A stretch of 64,000 nucleotides of DNA from BOKV01 sp041397525 (GCA_041397525.1 JAWKWL010000003.1:496001-560000); one strand, 5' to 3'. Numbered from the stretch's first letter, positions 17,916 through 28,200 are shown. Numbers and translations are program-made. The notes: generated by a model not told the origin, from the sequence alone.

Positions 17916-18560
17916 ATGCGTAAATCCAGAATTCTTATCAATGCTGCAGCGCTTCTTGTGGGGGCGGTGATTTTGGCAGGCTGTAATTCTGCCGGCGGCA
18001 ACAAGGTCGAAAACACACTCACGCCAATCGATCCGCAGATTGCCCAGGAGGGGCAGGGTACATTACCGCCTGCCGATGCGATCCAGGACCTTCGTGCCTA
18101 CTGCCCGAAAACCGTATTGCGTGCCGGTACGGAAACCTATGACATCTATCCCGCCAAGACCAGGAAGGGCGATCCGGAACTGGAAAAGAAGCTGCGCTTC
18201 CGCGCGACGATTTCCGATGTCGTGCGCGAGTGCAATTCCGCTGGTGCAATGCTCAACATAAAGGTTGGTGTAGCCGGTCGCCTGATATCCGGCCCGGCCA
18301 GTGAAACGGGAAGTTTCACCATGCCGCTTCGCATTGTTGTCACCCAGGGCGACGCCGTGCTCTATTCGCAGCTCCATGATGTTCCAGGCGAAATTCCCCC
18401 AGGCCGTACGAACAACCTTTTCAGCTTCGTCGATGGCAATATTTCCATCCCCAAGCCGGACAAGGAAAACATCATCATCTATGCGGGTTTCGATGAGTTG
18501 AAAAAGGACACGCCCGGTGCCGTGCCACCTGCGGCAAAGGAACTCGAACCGGTCAACTGA
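17916..18560 (+). CDS. Conserved lipoprotein of unknown function
   Basis: A 214-residue predicted lipoprotein. The N-terminus has a basic start (MRKSRI), a hydrophobic core and the lipobox ILAGC, with Cys23 as the lipidated residue; Asn follows at +2, consistent with outer-membrane sorting. The rest is a soluble beta-rich domain without recognised motifs, containing CPKTVLRAGTETYDIYP and a repeated pattern around IVVTQGDAVLYSQLHDV. Proteins of this kind are common in rhizobia but I know of no assigned function. It stands alone, divergent from thrC with a 294-base gap in which no convincing site was recognised, and convergent with the HAD gene. Confidence 0.75.
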   Translation: MRKSRILINAAALLVGAVILAGCNSAGGNKVENTLTPIDPQIAQEGQGTLPPADAIQDLRAYCPKTVLRAGTETYDIYPAKTRKGDPELEKKLRFRATISDVVRECNSAGAMLNIKVGVAGRLISGPASETGSFTMPLRIVVTQGDAVLYSQLHDVPGEIPPGRTNNLFSFVDGNISIPKPDKENIIIYAGFDELKKDTPGAVPPAAKELEPVN

Positions 18561-18584
18561 GGCATCGGCCTCCAATCCTGCAGT

Positions 18585-19274
18585 CTACAGGTTGAAGCCG
18601 TCCCATGCTGCGAACGCCTCGATCACGGCTGGCAAATCGTTGAAACTGGCAATCACGGTTTCTGCACCCGCCTCGCTCAGCATGTCGGCATGCATCGGAT
18701 AGCTGTGCTTGCCACCGGTAAAGCCGATAACGCGCGCACCGGCGGCACACGCAGCATGTACCCCATGCACGGAATCCTCAATCACCACCGCCTCGCGCGG
18801 GCCGGCACCAAATTTGGCCATGCCTCTGAGGAAGATGTCCGGCTTCGGCTTGGGTGCCGGCGGTGTCAGGTCCTTGGCCGAGAACACATAGGGTCGGAAC
18901 CTGTCCCATAACTGCGTGCGCTTGAGCATGCGCTGCAGTCGGGTACTGCCTGAGTTGGAACAGATGCAGCGCGGCTGGTCAAACCGGTCGAGTACTTCAG
19001 CCGCTCCCGGAACGATCTTTACCTCTTCGAGCAGCTCTTCCAGTTCAGCGTCGATTTCCGTCTGCAAGCCTTTCGGCAGCGTGTTACCGAGTTCCTCGTT
19101 GATGGCATCAAAAATGGCTTCACCGGTCATGCCTGCAAAGCGGCCGGCAAATTCGGTAACCGACAGTTCGAAACCGTGCTCGCCATAGCGTCGCGCTTCC
19201 AGTTGGGCTGCCAGATATTCGGAATCGACCAGCACTCCGTCGCAATCGAAAATGACAAGCTTGATTTCAGGCAT
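18585..19274 (-). CDS. HAD family phosphatase (beta-phosphoglucomutase/phosphatase type)
   Basis: A 229-residue HAD-superfamily hydrolase with the alpha-helical cap of subfamily IA. Motif I is IFDCDGVLVDSE (nucleophile Asp and general acid Asp), motif II CSNSGSTRLQRML, motif III around KPKPDIFLRGM, motif IV VVIEDSVHGVHAA. It is related to 6-phosphogluconate, sugar phosphate and phosphoglycolate phosphatases; the substrate cannot be told. The ATG at 19274 is used because it places motif I directly at the N-terminus; the open frame continues upstream without homologous content. Confidence 0.88.
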   Translation of the reverse strand: MPEIKLVIFDCDGVLVDSEYLAAQLEARRYGEHGFELSVTEFAGRFAGMTGEAIFDAINEELGNTLPKGLQTEIDAELEELLEEVKIVPGAAEVLDRFDQPRCICSNSGSTRLQRMLKRTQLWDRFRPYVFSAKDLTPPAPKPKPDIFLRGMAKFGAGPREAVVIEDSVHGVHAACAAGARVIGFTGGKHSYPMHADMLSEAGAETVIASFNDLPAVIEAFAAWDGFNL

Positions 19275-19464
19275 CGCAGACGCTTTCCGGGCTGGCGGGA
19301 AAACCGGTCGTATAAAGCAGTTCGCACGGCAACGGAATCGGAAAAAACTGGCATTGCCTTGAGGCCAGTCAGCGATGCGGCCCGGTGGGATAACCGTGCG
19401 ATGGCTAAAAGGCGTCCTTTTCCACGGCATGCCAGTTTGGTAATCGGGTTGAGTTTCTCTCCGA

Positions 19465-20613
19465 TCAGTCTTTTGCATTGCCAGCCGTGCGCCAGGCAAC
19501 CATCACGACGCATAGCACGGCAAGTACCTTGATCGAAAGACCGGCCAAACCCGCTGCTAGAAACAGGAGCGCCATGGCAGGAAGGGCGTAGCGGACTTTT
19601 GCCGGAAGGTGCAGTGACAGGTCGCGCACGAACCACAAGGAAAGTGCAAAGACCGCGAGTGACGTTCCAAGGAAGCCGGAAACATAGGCTTGCGTCGCAT
19701 GTCCACGATGCAACTCGACATCAATGGACGCGGCTATGGTCGCGCCCAGTCCGGCTGTGGCCATGAAGACAAACACATGCCCGTATCCCCAGGCAAATGC
19801 CGTTGTAAAATTCCTGTTGGGTAAATGTTCCTCTTCGTAAAAATAGACCCACCACATCGAAAAGATGATGACCAGGGTAGCGGTAGAAACCGCAGCTGCC
19901 TGGTAATTGGGATGATCGGTGAACAACTGTCCGTACCCTTGGGAAATGGAGAGTACGATTTCGCCAAGCGAAATGATCATCAAAAGGCCGTAACGCTCGA
20001 TGATATGATGTCGGTGGAACGGCGTGACCTTTTGGCGCTCGGCTATCGGCGGCACACACCACTCAACCAGGAAACAAAGAACGCCGATTGTATAAAATGC
20101 AGCAGACGCGGGTTGTGTGGAAAAATACAGTACGCACCAGGACAATTGGGCGACTGCGATGCCAACCGCATAGGTCATGGCGGTGCGGCGATATTCAGGG
20201 TTTGCATGGGCGGCTCGCAACCACAGGCCTATCATCGCAAGCCGCATCACGATCCAGCCAAGCAGGCCGAAACCGAAATCGAGCGTCTCGAATATTTTGC
20301 TTGCCCCGCCGGCAAACAGCAATTCGCCGCTCATGATGACCATGACGAGAATGCGATAGACCACATCATCATTGTCGAAAGCGGAGGCGAACCAGGTAAA
20401 GTTCATCCACGCCCACCAGATCGCAAGAAACAGGAACAAAAATCTCGGGAAGGCTTCAGCCCCGTGCCCTTCCGAGATTGCATGATGAAAACTGGCGGTG
20501 ACTGCTGCTATGGCAACCACGCTGACCAGATCAAATAACAATTCGAGCGTTGTAGCGGCCCTGTGGCTTTCATCAGGATCACGGGCGCGCAGTGCGGTTT
20601 GGAACCTTCTCAT
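19465..20613 (-). CDS. Low temperature requirement protein A (LtrA) family membrane protein
   Basis: A 382-residue polytopic membrane protein with roughly ten to eleven hydrophobic segments. It carries the LtrA-family signature near the N-terminus (TTLELLFDLVSVVAI), then WAWMNFTWFASAFDNDD and the central HHIIERYGLLMIISLGEIVLS. The family name comes from a Listeria locus linked to growth at low temperature; its biochemical role is unresolved. The ATG at 20613 is preferred because AAGAGG stands at good spacing before it and family members start just ahead of the LELLFDL motif; the frame is open for 39 more codons upstream. Confidence 0.88.
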   Translation of the reverse strand: MRRFQTALRARDPDESHRAATTLELLFDLVSVVAIAAVTASFHHAISEGHGAEAFPRFLFLFLAIWWAWMNFTWFASAFDNDDVVYRILVMVIMSGELLFAGGASKIFETLDFGFGLLGWIVMRLAMIGLWLRAAHANPEYRRTAMTYAVGIAVAQLSWCVLYFSTQPASAAFYTIGVLCFLVEWCVPPIAERQKVTPFHRHHIIERYGLLMIISLGEIVLSISQGYGQLFTDHPNYQAAAVSTATLVIIFSMWWVYFYEEEHLPNRNFTTAFAWGYGHVFVFMATAGLGATIAASIDVELHRGHATQAYVSGFLGTSLAVFALSLWFVRDLSLHLPAKVRYALPAMALLFLAAGLAGLSIKVLAVLCVVMVAWRTAGNAKD

Positions 20614-20788
20614 TGCAAGAGCCTCTTTCAGGACGACCACGGTATTTCGAAGTTCGAATATTGTGACAGGCAGTTGGTCTGCGATGGTTGGGCCATGCAT
20701 TCCTGCATCCAATGTTTTCTTATACGCCATCCGGGTTCGGTCAATTATTTTATTGCGACATAGCCCGCCCGTCCCCCTTCACGCTTCC

Positions 20789-20809
20789 TTAACCCAGTTC
20801 GGTAACCAT
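20789..20809 (+). promoter_or_regulatory. Possible CtrA-type half sites upstream of ccrM
   Basis: TTAAC (20789-20793) and GTAACCAT (20802-20809) lie 36-56 bases before the ccrM start. In alphaproteobacteria CtrA binds TTAA-N7-TTAAC or the half form TTAACCAT, and ccrM is a classic CtrA target in Caulobacter. The second element differs from TTAACCAT at one base and the spacing is not canonical, so this is a suggestion only. Confidence 0.35.
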
Positions 20810-20844
20810 GGCGGCAGTTGAGTAAATGCGTAAAGCGGGTTGCC

Positions 20845-21978
20845 ATGAGTGTTCTGAGTCTGGCCGACATCCGCCCGGCGGCGTCCAAGCGTCCTGCCTG
20901 GCTGAATTCCATCATCAAGGGAGATTGCGTTGCAGCACTCGAGGCCTTGCCCGAGCATTCTGTAGACGTCATCTTTGCTGATCCGCCCTACAATCTTCAG
21001 CTTGAAGGTTCGCTGCACAGGCCCGACCAGTCGGTCGTGGATGCCTGCGACGACGACTGGGACAAGTTTTCCGACTTCTCCGCCTATGACGCCTTCACCC
21101 GTGCCTGGCTTCTGGCTGCGCGCCGGGTGTTGAAGCCGTCCGGCACCATCTGGGTAATCGGCTCCTACCACAACATCTTCCGTGTCGGTACAGTGCTGCA
21201 GGATCTCGGCTACTGGACGCTCAACGACATCATTTGGCGCAAGGCCAATCCAATGCCGAACTTCCGTGGCCGCCGATTCACCAATGCACACGAAACGCTG
21301 ATCTGGGCGAGCCGCGACCGCAACGCCAAGAACTACACCTTCAATTACGAAGCCATGAAAATGGCCAATGACGAAGTGCAGATGCGCTCGGACTGGCTGT
21401 TTCCAATCTGCAATGGCGGTGAGCGGTTGAAAGATGAAGGCGGCGAGAAGGTCCACCCTACCCAAAAACCCGAAGCATTGCTGCACAGGGTGTTGTTGAG
21501 CTCGACAAAACCCGGCGATGTGGTGCTCGACCCGTTCTTCGGTACCGGCACCACGGGCGCTGTTGCCAAGCGCCTTGGCCGCAATTTCGTCGGCATCGAG
21601 CGCGAGCAATCCTATATCGACGCGGCAACGAAACGCATCGAGAGCGTTGAAACTGCCAGCGGTCCGGTTCTTGCCGTAACGTCCGGCAAGCGCGCCGAGC
21701 CGAGGGTTGCCTTCGGCGCGCTCATTGAAAGCGGGCTGCTCGATGCAGGCGCGAAACTGACCGATACCAAGCGCCGATGGCAGGCAGTGGTGCGCCTTGA
21801 CGGTTCACTCGAAGAGGGTGGCGAGAGCGCATCCATTCATCGAACCGGCGCGCGTGTTCAGGGCCTGGACGCCTGCAATGGCTGGACCTTCTGGCACTTC
21901 GAGCGCGACGGCGAACTGCTGCCCATCGACCATCTCCGCGATCAGTATCGCAAGGAAATCATGGCCGCCGGCGCCTGA
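20845..21978 (+). CDS. ccrM: Cell-cycle DNA adenine methyltransferase CcrM (GANTC)
   Basis: Orphan N6-adenine methyltransferase of the beta class that methylates GANTC sites and times cell-cycle transcription in alphaproteobacteria. The 377-residue product has DPPYN at residues 46-50, then the target-recognition region, and the AdoMet motif FGTGTTG at about 232-238. This motif order defines the beta class. The C-terminal extension of about 85 residues (GLLDAGAKLTDTKRRW to LRDQYRKEI) is the conserved extra domain of CcrM proteins. No restriction partner is nearby. ATG 20845 gives MSVLSLADIRPA; a longer frame from 20818 lacks support. Confidence 0.95.
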   Translation: MSVLSLADIRPAASKRPAWLNSIIKGDCVAALEALPEHSVDVIFADPPYNLQLEGSLHRPDQSVVDACDDDWDKFSDFSAYDAFTRAWLLAARRVLKPSGTIWVIGSYHNIFRVGTVLQDLGYWTLNDIIWRKANPMPNFRGRRFTNAHETLIWASRDRNAKNYTFNYEAMKMANDEVQMRSDWLFPICNGGERLKDEGGEKVHPTQKPEALLHRVLLSSTKPGDVVLDPFFGTGTTGAVAKRLGRNFVGIEREQSYIDAATKRIESVETASGPVLAVTSGKRAEPRVAFGALIESGLLDAGAKLTDTKRRWQAVVRLDGSLEEGGESASIHRTGARVQGLDACNGWTFWHFERDGELLPIDHLRDQYRKEIMAAGA

Positions 21979-22012
21979 ACCACGCTGCGGTAAAACTGCC
22001 TGTTACCTCCAG

Positions 22013-22624
22013 TCACAGGTCGAAGCCGAAACGCTCAAGGTCGCCCTTGAGCGTTTCTGCGTTTGTGAAATGCACGGCCTGCCAGCCGGCAGCGCGCGCT
22101 CCTTCGACATTGGCCATGCTGTCATCGATGAAAAGCGAAGCTTGCGGGTCAAGGCCGAAACTTGCGACATGGGCGTCATAGATGGCCTGGTCTGGTTTCA
22201 GCAGGCCGAGATGGGCTGACACAGTCACACCGCGCGCTATGTTGAGGAAATCGAACCGCATTTGCGCTTCCTCGAAGGTGTCGGCTGCAAAATTCGTCAG
22301 CATCGTAACGTCATGGCCATCATCGATGAGTTTGCGCAGGATTGCCACCGTATCGTCAATTGCACCGGGGATCATCTTGTGCCAGTTCACCCGGAAGGCG
22401 CGGATTGCATCTTCATGGTCCGGCCACTGCGCGATCGCCAGCGCTTCCGCCTCGCGCCAGTCGCGCCCGCGGTCCTGCTCGATGTTCCAGTCGTGATTGC
22501 AGACATTGTCGAGGAACCAGCGCCGTTGCTGCGGGTCATCGATTACATCGATATATGCCAGTTCCGGCTCATAGCCGATCAGCACCCTGCCGATGTCAAA
22601 TACGATATGGTTGATGCTGCTCAT
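22013..22624 (-). CDS. HAD family hydrolase (YihX-like)
   Basis: A 203-residue HAD hydrolase of subfamily IA. Motif I is VFDIGRVLIGYEP, where a glycine stands two residues after the nucleophile; the same D-x-G form is normal in YihX-type sugar phosphatases, so it should not be read as inactive. Motif II is MLTNFAAD, motif III the lysine in GLLKPDQAIYD, and motif IV FIDDSMANVEGARAAGW. Its start overlaps the mutY stop by four bases, so it is co-translated with mutY. Substrate unknown. Confidence 0.88.
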   Translation of the reverse strand: MSSINHIVFDIGRVLIGYEPELAYIDVIDDPQQRRWFLDNVCNHDWNIEQDRGRDWREAEALAIAQWPDHEDAIRAFRVNWHKMIPGAIDDTVAILRKLIDDGHDVTMLTNFAADTFEEAQMRFDFLNIARGVTVSAHLGLLKPDQAIYDAHVASFGLDPQASLFIDDSMANVEGARAAGWQAVHFTNAETLKGDLERFGFDL

Positions 22625-23706
22625 GGCTTGCTGATTCCCCTTACAGATTTGAAAGCTTGCGGTATCGCTGCCGCAATTACCTTTTTCATGACAGTCGGCA
22701 AGGCTTCTCCGGGTAATTTTTCAATTTCCACCCACCAGCCATCCTGTGCGGCACAAGTGATGCCGGGCGCCACCCAGACTTCCAGTTCCAGGGAGAAATG
22801 CGTGAAAACATGGCTGATCTTTCCCGCCATCTGCCATTCGCCCGCAAACGGGGCCTGTGCAGTGCCGGTTCCGCCATCCTGGCGAACGCCCCAGCCGGTC
22901 GTGGGCACTCCGCTCATGCCTCCGAGCATCCCGTTTTCGCCGCGTTTGACGAGAAAGACCCGCCCGACGGGGTCAATCGCAACATAGGCAGCTCCCTTGC
23001 GCTGTGGCTTTTGCGGCTTGGTCAATTTTACCGGATAGCGTTCCTGGTTGCCCGAGGCATTTGCCCCACAAGCTCCTTGCAGCGGACACAGCAGGCACGA
23101 TGGTCTCTTGGGGGAGCAAAGTGTGGCACCGAGATCCATCATCGCCTGCGCGAAATCGCCTGGGCGCTCTGGTGGAACCATCTGCTCGACGATCGCGCGC
23201 ACCAGCGGCTTGGCTGCGGGAACGGGTGCATCGATCTCACCCAACCGCGTTACGACGCGCTCTACATTGCCATCCACCACCGGGACCTGCTTGTTGAAGG
23301 CGATAGCCGAAATCGCCGCACTGGTGTAGTCGCCAACGCCCGGCAGCTTTCGCAAATCCTCCGGATTCTGGGGGAAGGTTCCACCAAGTTCGAACGCCAC
23401 CACTTCCGCACATTTTTTCAGGTTGCGCGCACGCGAATAATAGCCAAGCCCTGCCCAGGCCTTCATCACATCGTCGGTGTCAGCCCTGGCCAGATCGCCA
23501 ACCGTCGGCCAGTTTTCCACAAATTTGCGGAAATAGGCGGCTACCGTTGCCACCTGTGTCTGCTGCAGCATGACTTCCGATAGCCATACATGGTAGGGAT
23601 CAGTTCGCATGCCCCGCCGCGATGCTTCGGGAGGCATGCGCCAGGGCATGGTTCGGGCCTGTCGGTCGTACCATTCCAGCAGGTGAATGGCTGATTCTGT
23701 GTTCAT
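22621..23706 (-). CDS. mutY: A/G-specific adenine DNA glycosylase MutY
   Basis: Removes adenine mispaired with 8-oxoguanine. The 361-residue product has the catalytic glutamate region SEVMLQQTQV, the helix-hairpin-helix LPGVGDYTSAAIS with catalytic Asp in VPVVDGNVERV, the 4Fe-4S loop C-SPKRPS-C-LL-C-PLQGA-C (Cys-x6-Cys-x2-Cys-x5-Cys) and a C-terminal NUDIX-like 8-oxoG recognition domain. The ATG at 23706 is chosen; the longer frame would use TTG at 23775 and leave only six bases before the divergent DUF721 gene. It overlaps the downstream HAD gene by four bases. Confidence 0.95.
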   Translation of the reverse strand: MNTESAIHLLEWYDRQARTMPWRMPPEASRRGMRTDPYHVWLSEVMLQQTQVATVAAYFRKFVENWPTVGDLARADTDDVMKAWAGLGYYSRARNLKKCAEVVAFELGGTFPQNPEDLRKLPGVGDYTSAAISAIAFNKQVPVVDGNVERVVTRLGEIDAPVPAAKPLVRAIVEQMVPPERPGDFAQAMMDLGATLCSPKRPSCLLCPLQGACGANASGNQERYPVKLTKPQKPQRKGAAYVAIDPVGRVFLVKRGENGMLGGMSGVPTTGWGVRQDGGTGTAQAPFAGEWQMAGKISHVFTHFSLELEVWVAPGITCAAQDGWWVEIEKLPGEALPTVMKKVIAAAIPQAFKSVRGISKP

Positions 23707-23781
23707 CACCTGAATGGGAGTCAATCGCGCCACAAAATCAAGAGCAGCATCATTAACGATACGCTCGGGAGACAAGCCGAA

Positions 23782-24306
23782 ATGGGGATGGCAGCAAAAA
23801 ACGGTGGGGCAGGGCGAAGCAGGTCAACTGCCCGTCCTGTTGCCGATATCGCGGCATCGATCCTGGAGCCGGTTATCGCCCGCCGCGCAGGCATGACGCT
23901 GGACCTGGTTTCTGCCTGGCCGGACATTGTTGGTGAGCCATGGGGCGAATTCACAATGCCCGAAAAGATCAACTGGCCGCGCCGTGCGTCTCACGATGAT
24001 CCATTTCAGCCAGCAACCCTGATTGTCGCCTGTGACGGCGCGCGCGCTGTTTTGTTCCAGCATGTGCTGGGAGAATGTGTCGAGCGCGTCAATGTGTTTT
24101 TCGGCTTTGCAGCCGTTGCCCGCATCAAGATTGTCCAGAAACCCGTCCAAGTTCGCAAAGCTCCGGCGCGGCGCGAATTGCCGCATCTTGGCAGGCAAGA
24201 CCAGGATCGGCTGAACGCAATAATCGAAAAAATTGACAATGACGAACTGCGTCAAAGCCTTGAAAAGCTTGGGCGCGGTGTGTTTGGCAATCGCAAACGC
24301 AGCTGA
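23782..24306 (+). CDS. DUF721 (DciA-like) protein
   Basis: A 174-residue protein of the DUF721 family. The core is WPDIVGEPWGEFTMPEKINWPR followed by the ATLIVACDGARAVLFQHV segment. DUF721 includes DciA, the ancestral loader of the replicative helicase DnaB in bacteria lacking DnaC, and this domain is carried by one gene per genome in most alphaproteobacteria. A role in helicase loading is therefore probable but rests on family knowledge. GGGAG stands about 11 bases before the ATG. It is divergent from mutY and followed by the DsbA-like gene, a frequent order in rhizobia (mutY, DUF721, dsbA, smc, ppdK). Confidence 0.85.
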   Translation: MGMAAKNGGAGRSRSTARPVADIAASILEPVIARRAGMTLDLVSAWPDIVGEPWGEFTMPEKINWPRRASHDDPFQPATLIVACDGARAVLFQHVLGECVERVNVFFGFAAVARIKIVQKPVQVRKAPARRELPHLGRQDQDRLNAIIEKIDNDELRQSLEKLGRGVFGNRKRS

Positions 24307-24497
24307 AAGGCAATAAATGCCATCGGTTCATCGCCGGTTCATGCGGGTTGCAGTAACGCTGTGTTTATTGAAATCCGTTCGGCATTGCCGCATTTGGTCT
24401 GATATTGTCATGTGAGATGATGAATCTGCGATGTGAAGATGGTGCGGAACCGGAACGCAATCGTTATTGCCCCTGATATCCTTGCAAGGAAGCCAGA

Positions 24498-25202
24498 ATG
24501 AATGGAGACCACATGAAGACCGGCCAGATGAAGAACGGCATGACCCTGAACCGTCGCCGCCTGCTTGAAACCATCGGCGCGACCGCGCTGACCACGGGCG
24601 CAGTCGGTGCGTTCATGTTCCGCGGCTCTCCAGTGTCGCTGGTCAGTGAAGCCATGGCGCAGACCGTGGAGCAGCTGATGGAGCCGCAGGCACTGCCGGA
24701 CATGGCAATTGGCAAGGAAGATGCGCCGGTCACGATCGTTGAATATGCTTCGATGACTTGCCCGCATTGCGCCCGGTTCCACGAAAATACTTTTCCTGGC
24801 ATCAAGGAAAAATATGTCGATACCGGCAAGGTGCGGTTCATTTTCCGCGAGTTCCCGTTTGACCCGCGCGCTGCCGCAGCCTTCATGCTGGCGCGCTGCG
24901 CCCCCGCCGAACAATATTTTCCGATGATCGACGTGCTGTTCAAGCAGCAAAAGGTCTGGGCTGTGGCCGAGGACCCGCGCCCGCCGCTGCTGCAAATTTC
25001 CAAATTGGCGGGTTTTACACAGGAGACCTTCGAAGCCTGCTTGAAAAACCAGCAGGTGCTAGACAATGTGATGGCCGTTCGGGAAAAGGCGGCAAAGGAT
25101 TACAAGGTGGATTCTACCCCCACCTTCTTCATCAATGGCGAAAAACTCTCTGGAGAAATGTCGGTCGATGCAATGTCGGCTGCCATCGACAAGCATCTGT
25201 AA
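24498..25202 (+). CDS. DsbA family thiol-disulfide oxidoreductase, exported
   Basis: A 234-residue periplasmic protein with a DsbA-like thioredoxin fold. The leader contains NRRRLLETIGATALTTGAVGAF, a twin-arginine-like signal. The active site is CPHC in YASMTCPHCARFHENTFPGIK, followed by FREFPFDPRAAAAFMLARC and the cis-proline region STPTFFING. It probably oxidises or isomerises cysteines in exported proteins; such proteins in alphaproteobacteria are often annotated as DsbA or thioredoxin-domain proteins. Several in-frame ATGs exist near the start (24498, 24513, 24528); the first is retained. A terminator follows, then smc. Confidence 0.9.
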   Translation: MNGDHMKTGQMKNGMTLNRRRLLETIGATALTTGAVGAFMFRGSPVSLVSEAMAQTVEQLMEPQALPDMAIGKEDAPVTIVEYASMTCPHCARFHENTFPGIKEKYVDTGKVRFIFREFPFDPRAAAAFMLARCAPAEQYFPMIDVLFKQQKVWAVAEDPRPPLLQISKLAGFTQETFEACLKNQQVLDNVMAVREKAAKDYKVDSTPTFFINGEKLSGEMSVDAMSAAIDKHL

Positions 25203-25208
25203 CAGATC

Positions 25209-25244
25209 GGGACTGGCGCGCTTGTCACGGGCGCCAGCCCTTTT
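25209..25244 (+). terminator. Intrinsic terminator between dsbA-like gene and smc
   Basis: GGGACTGGCGC (25209-25219) pairs with GCGCCAGCCC (25231-25240), with a bulged A, an 11-base loop and a TTTT run at 25241-25244. It begins six bases after the stop of the DsbA-like gene and ends 45 bases before smc. Confidence 0.8.
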
Positions 25245-25289
25245 CTGCGCCGAATTGTTTGCACATTTGCGCATCAGCGGGGGGGCGGC

Positions 25290-28200
25290 ATGAGATTCGT
25301 CAAGCTGCGTGTCCTGGGGTTCAAGTCCTTCGTCGAACCCACCGAGTTCCTCATCGAGGACGGCCTGACCGGCGTTGTTGGACCCAATGGCTGCGGCAAG
25401 TCCAATCTTGTCGAGGCGCTGCGCTGGGTCATGGGCGAAAACTCGTACAAGAACATGCGCGCCTCCGGCATGGATGATGTCATCTTTTCCGGTTCCGGCA
25501 ATCGCCCGGCGCGCAATACCGCCGAAGTCACGCTTTTCCTCGACAATTCCGACCGTACAGCACCTGCCGCCTTCAATGATGCAGACGAATTGCAGGTATC
25601 GCGACGTATCGAGCGCGAATCGGGCTCTGTTTATCGGATCAATGGCAAGGAAGTCCGCGCCAAGGACGTACAATTGCTGTTTGCTGATGCTTCCACCGGG
25701 GCACGCTCTCCCTCGATGGTCGGGCAGGGCCGCATTGGCGAACTGATTTCCGCCAAGCCGCAGGCGCGCCGGGCCTTGCTCGAAGAGGCTGCCGGGATTT
25801 CCGGACTGCATTCGCGCCGCCATGAAGCCGAATTGCGCTTGCGTGCAGCCGAACAGAACCTTGAGCGCCTCGAAGACGTTGTGGCGCAAATGGAAAGCCA
25901 GCTTGAGAGCCTCAAGCGCCAGGCCCGCCAGGCAAACCGCTATCGCGCGCTTTCGGCTGAAATCCGCCAGACCGAGGCCCTGCTTTTCCACCTGCGCTGG
26001 TCCGGTGCAAAGGAAGCCGAGGCGGAAGCCCAATCCGTGCTGGCACAGGCAACAGCACTGGCTGGCGAAAGGGCTGAGGCGCAGGGCAATGCGGCGAAGC
26101 AGCAGGCAATCATCGCATCGCACCTGCCGCAATTGCGCGACAGCGAGGCGAAGGCTGCAGCAGCCTTGCAGCATCTTGTGATTACCCGCAACCAGATTGA
26201 CGAGGAAGCGGCCCGCCTGACGGCCCGCCGCAACGAATTGCAAAGCCGTCAGGACCAGCTTGACAGCGACATTGCCCGTGAAGAGCGGATGGTGGCCGAG
26301 AACGGATCGGCGCTGGAGCGGCTTGCGGGCGAAGAAACCGAACTGGTGGCAGCTGGCGTTGATTTTTCCGCCAATGCCAGGCGTGTCAACGACCGGCTGG
26401 CCGAGCTTTCCGCCCGTCTTGCCGAATCCGAAACCCGCTTTGCCGAACTGACTGCGACCCATGCCAGCGAAAATGCCCGCAAGGCGCAGTTTGAGCGTAC
26501 CAGGCGCGAAGCAGGGGAGCGTGGCCGCCGGTTGGACGAGCAGCTTGCCCGCATCGATGCAGAGATGAAGGAAGTTCTCGGCAAGATCACTGCCCTCGAT
26601 GATTCCGCTGGCAAGCGTGAACGAGTTGATCTGTTGGAAAACCGCACTGTCGACGCGGAAAAGGATGCGCTTGCCGCCGAGCAGACTGCCGAAAAGGCAC
26701 GCGCATCCGAGCAGGCAAGCCGTGCACCGCTGGCCGAGGCGCAGGCCGAACTCAATCGTATCGAGACCGAGGCACTAACCCTCAACCGCATTCTCAACCA
26801 GGGTGGACAGGATCTCTTCCCCTCGGTTGTCGAGCGTATCAAGGTCGAGCCGGGCTATGAAACCGCCCTTGGCGCGGCTCTCGGCGAAGACCTTGACATT
26901 TCCACCGACGCCTCAGCGCCGGTTCGCTGGAGCATGGTCACCGGTTCCGGAACTGATCCGGTATTGCCAGCTGGCGTGAAATCCCTGGCATCCGTGGTCA
27001 AGGCACCGGCGGAACTGTCGCGCCGCCTCGCCCAGATCGGGGTGGTAGACGCTGTACGCGGAGTCGAGTTGCAAAAGTCGCTGCAGGTCGGCCAGCGCCT
27101 GGTGTCACTGCAGGGTGATTTGTGGCGGTGGGACGGTTATGTTGCCGGTGCAGAAGCGCCGACAGCCGCCGCCCAGAAGCTCGCCCAGAAAAACCGGTTG
27201 GCGGAGCTGGACGCCGAAGCTCTTGATGCTACCCGCAAACTGCGCTCGGTCGAAGCCGATTGCGAAGAAGCACGCAAGGCGACTGTTACCGCCGTCGAAG
27301 GCGAACGCACTGCCCGCGACGCTTGGCGTGCCGCTCAGAAGGAACTCGCCGACGCGCGCGAGGAACTCGCCGCAGCCGAACGCGCTGTGAACCAGTACAC
27401 CTCGCGCAAGGCAACGCTTGAGGATGCGCGCAACCGCGTAGCCGCTGACCGGCAGGACAACAACGCGACGCTGGCCGAGGCCGAGGCGGCCATTGCGGCC
27501 ATGCCTGACATTTCCGAGCTGGCAAGCGGGCTGGATAAGCAGCGCGGTGTCGTTGCCGAACAGAGGTCACAAGTCGCCCAGGCGCGCGCTGAATCCGAGA
27601 GCCTGTCCCGCGAGGCGCAGGCGCGGGAACGGCGCCTGTCATCGATTGCCGGTGAAATGAAAAGCTGGCGTGATCGCGCGGAAAATGCGGGCAGGCAGAT
27701 TGCCACATTGAAAGAGCGCCGCGATGCTTGTGCAGGCGAACTGGCCGCTATTGCCGATGCTCCCGATGAGATTGCCAGCCGCCGCCGCGAACTCGCCCGC
27801 AAGATTGAAGAGGCAGAAATGCTTCGCAAACAGGCAGCAGACCGGTTGGCCACAGCCGAGACCGAACTGGCTGACGCCGACAAGCAGGCACGCCTGGCAC
27901 TGGAACAACTTTCCGAGACCCGGGAAGCGCGCGCGCGCGCCGAGGAACGGCTCAATGCGTCGAAAGAGCGCCGCGCGGAGGTCGAAGCACGCATCCGCGA
28001 GGAACTTGATTGCCATCCAGCCGATGTGCTGAAAATGGCGGAACTGGAAGCCGATGCCAGACTGCCGGATGCTGGTCATGTTGAACGCCAGCTTGACCGT
28101 CTCAAGAATGAGCGTGAACGTCTTGGTGCCGTCAATCTGCGCGCCGACACGGAACAGAGCGAAATAACCGAGCGCCGCGATGCGCTGATCGCCGAACGCG

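Noticed and set aside
22013..22624. Loss of the second motif-I aspartate in the HAD protein (DIG)
   Set aside because: YihX-type phosphatases naturally have a D-x-G form, so the change is a subfamily feature.
25059..26462. Open 467-codon frame on the minus strand opposite the dsbA-like gene and smc
   Set aside because: It crosses two real genes and a terminator on the other strand; composition is that of a codon-bias artefact.
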